Assembly (NCBI RefSeq): GCF_020982545.1
Contig: NZ_JAJKLK010000019.1
Span: forward strand, 620,001-684,000
Length of the DNA stretch: 64,000 bases
Source of the DNA: Streptomyces sp. MNU76
GTDB lineage: Bacteria; Actinomycetota; Actinomycetes; Streptomycetales; Streptomycetaceae
Direction of reading: 5' to 3'
The notes beneath the pieces are model-generated. The model did not search any database, was not told where the DNA came from, and was given only the letters and a program-made list of their open reading frames with translations. How positions within the stretch are numbered: the stretch's first letter is position 1; each line of letters starts with the position of its first letter. Shown here one piece after another: positions 59,586 through 64,000 of this stretch. The translations under genes were made by a program, and so were the position numbers.

Positions 59586-60392
59586 ATGGCCGCTCCCACC
59601 GCATATTCACTCATCGCCACTGACCTGGACGGAACCCTCCTGCGCAGTGACGACACGCTCTCCGACCGGTCCCTCGCCGCGCTGGCGCGGGCCACGGAGG
59701 CCGGTGCCCAGCACCTCGTGGTGACGGGACGGCCGGCACCGAGAGTGCGCCCCCTCTTCGACGACCTCGGCAGCAGGGGGCTCGCGGTGTGCGGACAGGG
59801 CGCGCAGTTGTACGACCCCGGCGCGGACCGGCTGCTCTGGTCGGTCACCCTGGACAGGGAACTCGCCGAGACCGCGCTCGGCAAGATCGAGGCGGAGGTC
59901 GGACAGGTGTACGCGGCCGTCGACCAGGACGGCGTCGACGGCCTCACCCTGATCGAGCCCGGCTACCTCATGCCGCACCCCACGCTGCCGGCGCTGCGGG
60001 TGCCGCGCCGGGACGACCTGTGGTGCGAGCCGATCAGCAAGGTGCTGCTGCGCCATCCCTTCCTGTCGGACGACGAGTTGGCCTCGGCGGCGCGGATGGC
60101 GGTCGGCTCGCTGGCGACGGTCACGATGTCGGGGCCCGGCACCGTCGAACTCCAGCCATGCGGCATCACCAAGGCGACGGGGCTCGCGCTGGCCGCCGAC
60201 CATCTCGGGCTGACCCCGGACGCGACCATCGCCTTCGGGGACATGCCCAACGACATCCCGATGTTCGACTGGGCCGCGCACGGCGTCGCCATGGCCAACG
60301 CCCACCCCGAGCTCAAGGCCGTCGCCGACGAGGTGACCCTCTCCAACGAGGACGACGGGATCGCGGTGGTGCTGGACAGGCTGTTCCGCTGA
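59586..60392 (+). CDS. Cof-type HAD-superfamily hydrolase
   Basis: A protein of 268 residues. DLDGTLL (motif I with the nucleophile Asp), VVTGRPAP (motif II), the Lys of SKVLLRHP/ITKATGLALAADHLGL (motif III) and FGDMPNDIPMFDWAAHGVAMANA (motif IV) are all present, with a C2-type cap between motifs II and III. This is the Cof subfamily of sugar-phosphate and nucleotide phosphatases with broad substrates. It is convergent with the LysM gene across a perfect terminator. Confidence 0.9.
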   Translation: MAAPTAYSLIATDLDGTLLRSDDTLSDRSLAALARATEAGAQHLVVTGRPAPRVRPLFDDLGSRGLAVCGQGAQLYDPGADRLLWSVTLDRELAETALGKIEAEVGQVYAAVDQDGVDGLTLIEPGYLMPHPTLPALRVPRRDDLWCEPISKVLLRHPFLSDDELASAARMAVGSLATVTMSGPGTVELQPCGITKATGLALAADHLGLTPDATIAFGDMPNDIPMFDWAAHGVAMANAHPELKAVADEVTLSNEDDGIAVVLDRLFR

Positions 60393-60400
60393 GACAGGGC

Positions 60401-60430
60401 GTTCCCCTGGGCCCGTCGGCCCAGGGGAAC
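60401..60430. terminator. perfect 13-bp hairpin, bidirectional terminator
   Basis: GTTCCCCTGGGCC at 60401-60413 pairs perfectly with GGCCCAGGGGAAC at 60418-60430 (loop CGTC). It lies between the HAD and LysM gene stops. Confidence 0.85.
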
Positions 60431-60451
60431 GAGTGCGGAGCTGGTGAGGGC

Positions 60452-61204
60452 TCAGTACGGACCGAACACGTTGTCGATCGAGCCGTACCGGTCGGCGGCG
60501 TAGTTGCAGGCCGCCGTGATGTTCGCGACCGGGTCGTACGGGTCGTACGGGGTGCCGGACACGTGGTAGGCGGCGAACGTCGGGTCGATGACCTGGAGCA
60601 GGCCCTTCGACGGGGTGCCCTTGGCCGCGTTGGAGTCCCAGTTGTTGATCGCCAGCGGGTTGCCCGACGACTCGCGCATGATGTTGCGGTGGATCCCGTT
60701 GTACGACCCGGGAATTCCCTTTTGCGCCATGATGTCCAGCGACTCGCGGATCCAGCCGTCGAGGTTGTCCGGGTAGGTCTTGACCGACGCCTGCGTGGCC
60801 TTGGCGGTCTTCGAGGCCGTCGACGCCTTCTTCGCCGTGGACGCCTTCGTCCCGTTCACCTTCAGCTTCAGACCCGGACGGATCAGGGCCGGGTTGTCGC
60901 CGACGGCGGCGCGGTTGTCCTTGTAGAGCCGCTGCCAGCCGCCCTTGACGGCGTGCTCCCGGGCGATGGAGGAGAGCGTGTCGCCGGAGACGACGGTGTA
61001 GGTCGCGGACTTGGGCTGCGTCGCGGCCGGCGCGGACTGCGGCGCCGACTGGACGGCGCCGACGGCCTGGGCCGGGGTGGCGGCGCTCGCGGTCGTGGCG
61101 ACCGTGAGCGGGAGGGCCAGGGCGGCCCCGCCCGTTCCGGCGGCGAGCACGCCACGGGTGAACGCGTTGCTTCTGGGGCGGCGGTGTTTGCCTCGTGCGG
61201 GCAT
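60452..61204 (-). CDS. secreted LysM/lytic transglycosylase-like protein
   Basis: A protein of 250 residues with GGAGAGGAA before the ATG. Signal peptide: KHRRPRSNAFTRG, then a hydrophobic stretch ending TASA-ATPA (about residue 41). A LysM domain lies at about 69-116 (YTVVSGDTLSSIAREHAVKGGWQRLYKDN). After a Lys/Ala/Thr-rich linker comes a soluble transglycosylase-like domain: IMAQKGIPGSYNGIHRNIMRESSGNPLAINNWDSN, GLLQVIDPTFAAYHVSG and NITAACNYAADRYG, with the catalytic Glu in RESSGNP. It binds and probably cleaves peptidoglycan glycan strands. The ydaO-type riboswitch in its leader ties expression to c-di-AMP. Confidence 0.9.
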   Translation of the reverse strand: MPARGKHRRPRSNAFTRGVLAAGTGGAALALPLTVATTASAATPAQAVGAVQSAPQSAPAATQPKSATYTVVSGDTLSSIAREHAVKGGWQRLYKDNRAAVGDNPALIRPGLKLKVNGTKASTAKKASTASKTAKATQASVKTYPDNLDGWIRESLDIMAQKGIPGSYNGIHRNIMRESSGNPLAINNWDSNAAKGTPSKGLLQVIDPTFAAYHVSGTPYDPYDPVANITAACNYAADRYGSIDNVFGPY

Positions 61205-61212
61205 GGCGGATT

Positions 61213-61400
61213 CCTCTCCGTCGCCTGCGGGGTGAGCTGTCGGGTTCGGGCTGGAGATGCCCGGCCGCGCGCGTCGTCCCGGCGGCCGCTGTGCGTGCCG
61301 CGGCCACCGGGCCTACTGCGCGTGGCTTCACCCCTAGCCGGTCCGATGGGGGAAATGCCGGACCGGCGCTTACCTGGGTCCCCCGCTCCTGCCGTGCGTG
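61213..61400 (-). ncRNA. ydaO/yuaA c-di-AMP riboswitch
   Basis: Read on the minus strand, the leader of the LysM gene contains the conserved blocks in order: GCGGGGGACCCAGGTAA, TAGGGGTGAAGCCACG, GCAGTAGGCC, and CCCGAACCCGACAGCTCACC followed by CCGCAGGCG. These match the ydaO consensus (GGGGAACC, GGGGUGAAUC, CCGACAGCUAACCUCGUAGGCG). The ribosome site of the LysM gene follows about 10 nt later. In Streptomyces this class sits before cell-wall hydrolase genes such as rpfA and switches them off at high c-di-AMP. The 5' limit may extend to about 61440. Confidence 0.93.
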
Positions 61401-61440
61401 GATGAGTGGTGATGGGTGGGGAGTCCGGGCGGCGGCAGGA

Positions 61441-61663
61441 TTCGGCGGTCCGTCCGGACGGGGTGTGAACGTATGCGAGAGCACACGATCGGAACAAGTC
61501 CCGGTTTGGCCGGTAGGTCTAGTTGACCTTGAGTTTGGTGTGATTCGGCGGCTATTTCCGATGCGCGTTCCCGGGTCAACTTGCCTACCGCAAAGGGAAA
61601 GTCGGCGCGGTGGCGGGTGGCTGCGTCGCGCCGGGCTGGTGACCCAACTCACGGGAGGAGTGG
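61441..61663. other. promoter-bearing gap between divergent units
   Basis: About 220 bp of lower GC content; it probably contains the promoter of the riboswitch transcript (minus strand). No gene seen. Confidence 0.4.
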
Positions 61664-61877
61664 GGTGAAGTGCTGGCTATGCGGCAAATCGGTCAAGTCG
61701 GGCTGTGTGTTCGCGGGCGAATCCGAGGGAGTTCGGGTGTCCGTGAGGGTCTTCGGGTGTCCGCGGGGGCGCCGGATGCCGGTGGGGTCTCCCGCGGCGG
61801 GGCGGGTACCCGGGCGGGCCTCGCGCGGGTGCCGTACGCGCGTCGACCCGTGGGCGCTCGTGGTGATCGAAAGGTGA
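61664..61877 (+). CDS. possible small protein with a CxxC motif
   Basis: A GTG at 61664 preceded by GGGAGGAG, a near-ideal ribosome site, opens a 70-residue frame beginning KCWLCGKSVKSGCVF. The rest is Arg/Gly/Pro-rich (GCPRGRRMPVGSPAAGRVPGR) and of doubtful meaning. The frame covers the region before the prenyl synthase promoter. It is listed only because of the strong ribosome site. Confidence 0.22.
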
Positions 61878-61882
61878 CCGGA

Positions 61883-61888
61883 TACGCT
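61883..61888 (+). promoter_or_regulatory. -10 hexamer for the polyprenyl synthase gene
   Basis: TACGCT fits the -10 consensus; transcription would start near 61895, leaving a leader of about 110 nt. Confidence 0.45.
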
Positions 61889-62004
61889 GACTCGGGTGAT
61901 GGCAGCGACAGATCGACAAACTGTGTCATCGCCCGTGAGAGCGAACCAGACCGACCGTGCGACCGTGTGATCGTCAGTAGACGTCAGCAGACAGGAGAAC
62001 CCTC

Positions 62005-63015
62005 GTGACCGTCGTCGAGCCGTTTGGGCTGAGCGCGCGGGACCAGGCTCTCGAAGCCGATGTCCAGGCCGGAATGGCGGCCGTCGAGGAGGGTCTGCTG
62101 GAGGCGACCAAGAGCGAGGTCCCCTTCATCCAGGAGGCCGCCCAGCACCTGCTGCGCGCGGGCGGCAAACGGTTCCGCCCCCTGCTGGTGATGCTCGCGG
62201 CGCAGTTCGGCGACCCCTACGCGCCGGGCGTCGTGCCCTCGGCGGTCGTGGTCGAGCTGACCCATCTCGCCACGCTGTACCACGACGACGTGATGGACGA
62301 GGCCGAGGTGCGCCGGGGCGTGCCGAGCGCCAACGCCCGCTGGGACAACTCCCTCGCCGTCCTCACCGGCGACTTCCTCTTCGCCCGCGCCTCCCATGTC
62401 CTCGCCGACCTCGGCCCCGACGCCGTCCGCATCCAGGCCGAGGCCTTCGAGCGGCTGGTCACCGGGCAGATCCTGGAGACCGCCGGGCCGCGCGACGGCC
62501 GCGACCCGATCGACCACTACCTCGACGTGCTCGGCGGCAAGACCGGCTCGCTGGTCGCGGTCGCCGGACGGCTCGGCGCGCTGATGGCCGGGGCCGACGA
62601 GACCGTGGTCGACATCCTCACCCAGTACGGGGAGCGGCTCGGCGTCGCCTTCCAACTCGCCGACGACGTCCTCGACATCGCCTCCGACTCCCACGAGTCC
62701 GGCAAGACCCCCGGCACGGATCTGCGCGAGGGCGTGCCGACCATGCCGGTGCTGCGGTTGCGCGAGCGGGCGGGCCGGCTGGGGCTGGCGGACGACATCG
62801 CCCTGTGCGAGCTGCTCGACTCCGACCTCACCGACGACGCCCGCCACGCCGAGGCCCTGGCCCGGCTCCGCGTCCACCCCGCGCTGGAGCAGGCCCGCCG
62901 CGACACGATCCGCTACGCGGAGGAGGCCCGCGCCGTGCTGGCCCCCCTCCCGGACTGCGACGCGAAGGCGGCGCTGGTGGAGCTGTGCGACGCCGTGGTG
63001 CACCGCGCCGGCTAG
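62005..63015 (+). CDS. long-chain trans-polyprenyl diphosphate synthase
   Basis: A protein of 336 residues from a GTG with AGGAGAA upstream. It has GGKRFRP, the first aspartate-rich motif DDVMD (residues 94-98), GDFLFARAS, GKTGSLVAVAG and the second aspartate motif DDVLD (220-224). Small residues (Ala-Thr) precede DDVMD instead of the bulky ones that stop growth at C15-C20, which suggests a C40-C50 product. Its most likely role is the menaquinone side chain used by MqnP. It is the only polyprenyl synthase in the window. Confidence 0.9.
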   Translation: MTVVEPFGLSARDQALEADVQAGMAAVEEGLLEATKSEVPFIQEAAQHLLRAGGKRFRPLLVMLAAQFGDPYAPGVVPSAVVVELTHLATLYHDDVMDEAEVRRGVPSANARWDNSLAVLTGDFLFARASHVLADLGPDAVRIQAEAFERLVTGQILETAGPRDGRDPIDHYLDVLGGKTGSLVAVAGRLGALMAGADETVVDILTQYGERLGVAFQLADDVLDIASDSHESGKTPGTDLREGVPTMPVLRLRERAGRLGLADDIALCELLDSDLTDDARHAEALARLRVHPALEQARRDTIRYAEEARAVLAPLPDCDAKAALVELCDAVVHRAG

Positions 63016-63155
63016 CCACGGCGCCGGACAGCCACCCGCGCCTGGGACAGTCACCCGCGCCGGACAGCCACTGCGCCGGGTCGTCGTCGCCCCGGACGTC
63101 GCTGCGCCGGAGAGGCATCTGCGCCGGATCGCCTTCTCCCCTGACGTCGCCGCAT

Positions 63156-63233
63156 CCGGTCGTCCTCGTGCCGGTCGTCCTCGTGCCGGATCGTCCTCGT
63201 GCCGGATCGTCCTCGCGCCCGGACGTCCTCGCG
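63156..63233 (+). repeat. five tandem 15/16-bp repeats
   Basis: Units CCGGTCGTCCTCGTG (63156, 63171), CCGGATCGTCCTCGTG (63186), CCGGATCGTCCTCGCG (63202) and CCCGGACGTCCTCGCG (63218) follow head to tail. More degenerate units flank them from about 63020 to 63290. No gene is present here. Confidence 0.75.
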
Positions 63234-63477
63234 TCGGGTCGGCGTCCGCGATCCGGTCGTCGGCGGCGTCCCCTACGGGTCGTGGGGAGGCGCCGCCTCG
63301 TCATGTCATCCCTGACGGTCCGCCATGTCATCCCGTAGCAGTACGTGGAGTTGAGTCCCGAGTCTGACGATTCCCTCTGGCCGATTTGGTCAGATGGGTA
63401 TCACCACTCCTCACCGATTCGGGTGAGAATGGCGGCTGAGAGCAGACGCCGCCGCCGACGACGGAGGTAAGGCACAC

Positions 63478-64000
63478 ATGGCACCGTACGAAACCGACGA
63501 CAGCACCCGGTCCGGCGACGCGGCCGTGCTCGCGGCCGAGGCCGAGGAGGCGCGCTCGGCACGGCGACGCAAGGCCGCACGGTACGTCGTCCCGGTCACC
63601 GTGCTGGGCGTGGCGGCCGCGACCATCGGGCTCGTCCCGGCCTTCGCCGGCTCCGGTGACCCCGATCTGCCGAAGATCAGCGCGCAGGAACTCATCGAGA
63701 AGATCGCCGCGTCCGACGTGCAGCAGGTGTCCGGCACGGTGAAGATCACCACGGATCTGGGCCTGCCCGACCTGGGCGGCCTGGCGGACAGCCTGGGATC
63801 GCAGGGCGCCCCCGGCGGCGACGGCGGTTCCTCCGCCGACCCGTCCTCCAAGCTGCTCGAACTCGCAACCGGCACCCACACGTTGCGGATCGCCGCCGAC
63901 GGACCCGACAAGCAGAAGCTGTCGCTGCTGGACGAGGCGGCCGAGTACAGCGTCATCCACAACGGCGACGACCTGTGGGCGTACGACAGCGCCTCGAACG
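63478..64000 (+). CDS. LolA-like secreted protein (3' end outside window)
   Basis: 174 codons are visible from the ATG at 63478, with GGAGGTAAGG upstream. The N-terminal 35 residues are charged (EAEEARSARRRKAARY), followed by a membrane helix (VVPVTVLGVAAATIGLVPAFAG). The outer domain starts LPKISAQELIEKIAASDVQQVSGTVKITTDLGLPDLGG and continues TGTHTLRIAADGPDKQKLSLLDEAAEYSVIHNGDDLWAYDS. This is the LolA/LppX-like half-barrel found in DUF2092-type proteins that bind lipids. The gene is probably followed by an ABC transporter in Streptomyces, which is outside the window. Confidence 0.8.
   Translation, partial: MAPYETDDSTRSGDAAVLAAEAEEARSARRRKAARYVVPVTVLGVAAATIGLVPAFAGSGDPDLPKISAQELIEKIAASDVQQVSGTVKITTDLGLPDLGGLADSLGSQGAPGGDGGSSADPSSKLLELATGTHTLRIAADGPDKQKLSLLDEAAEYSVIHNGDDLWAYDSASN

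Overview
The window is chromosomal DNA of a high-GC actinomycete, almost certainly a Streptomyces. The evidence is a strong GC bias at third codon positions, many GTG starts, ATGA/GTGA start-stop overlaps, a menaquinone pathway of the futalosine type, and a gene order that matches what I recall of the S. coelicolor SCO449x-SCO458x region (ubiD/ubiA/ubiX-like genes, mqnE, mqnA, mqnC, menG, nuoA-N, recQ-like helicase, polyprenyl synthase).

Layout. 0-2.2 kb (minus strand): a truncated 2OG-Fe(II) dioxygenase, a fungal-type cytosine deaminase, a gas-vesicle gvpK relic with an internal stop, and a PLDc_N membrane protein. 2.2-8.5 kb: mqnL and mqnP (overlapping), a Uma2-type protein, a rhomboid protease, mqnM, an Lrp/AsnC regulator and mqnE. 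8.5-15 kb: accessory genes, several broken (GNAT, DUF4229, TetR, a MaoC-type dehydratase pseudogene, an acyl-CoA ligase and two small membrane proteins). 15-20 kb: a large LuxR-LAL regulator, a CYTH-like protein and a cold-shock gene with a long structured leader. 20-27.5 kb: mqnA, a receptor Ser/Thr kinase split by a frameshift, a disrupted prepilin peptidase, mqnC, a short amidohydrolase-like gene, a GH18-like lipoprotein and the menaquinone methyltransferase. 27.6-33.2 kb: a frameshifted zinc-ribbon membrane protein, a PASTA protein, a GNAT, a geranylgeranyl-reductase-type flavoprotein and an NlpC/P60 hydrolase. 33.7-49.8 kb: the complete 14-gene nuoA-N operon for respiratory complex I, with a Rex-type operator next to its promoter. 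50-64 kb: recQ, a Crp/Fnr regulator, a 1.6-kb gene-poor stretch, a frameshifted fumarylacetoacetase, an ATP-grasp/flavoprotein gene pair, a HAD phosphatase, a LysM/transglycosylase gene under a c-di-AMP (ydaO) riboswitch, a long-chain polyprenyl diphosphate synthase and the start of a LolA-like secreted protein.

How it fits together. MqnA, MqnE, MqnC, MqnP, MqnL/M and the UbiE/MenG methyltransferase make demethylmenaquinone and menaquinone. The polyprenyl synthase near 62 kb can supply the side chain, and the reductase near 31 kb could saturate part of it. Complex I uses that quinone, and Rex would tie nuo transcription to NADH/NAD+. MqnB and MqnD are not in the window.

Two themes stand out. 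Several genes, including some mqn genes, have a good -10 hexamer six to eight bases before the start codon and no Shine-Dalgarno sequence, so they are probably leaderless. In addition, at least six non-essential genes carry frameshifts or stops while the roughly 18 kb of nuo and recQ carry none. These are either real decay or homopolymer sequencing errors. Four copies of a dispersed palindromic intergenic repeat are also present.
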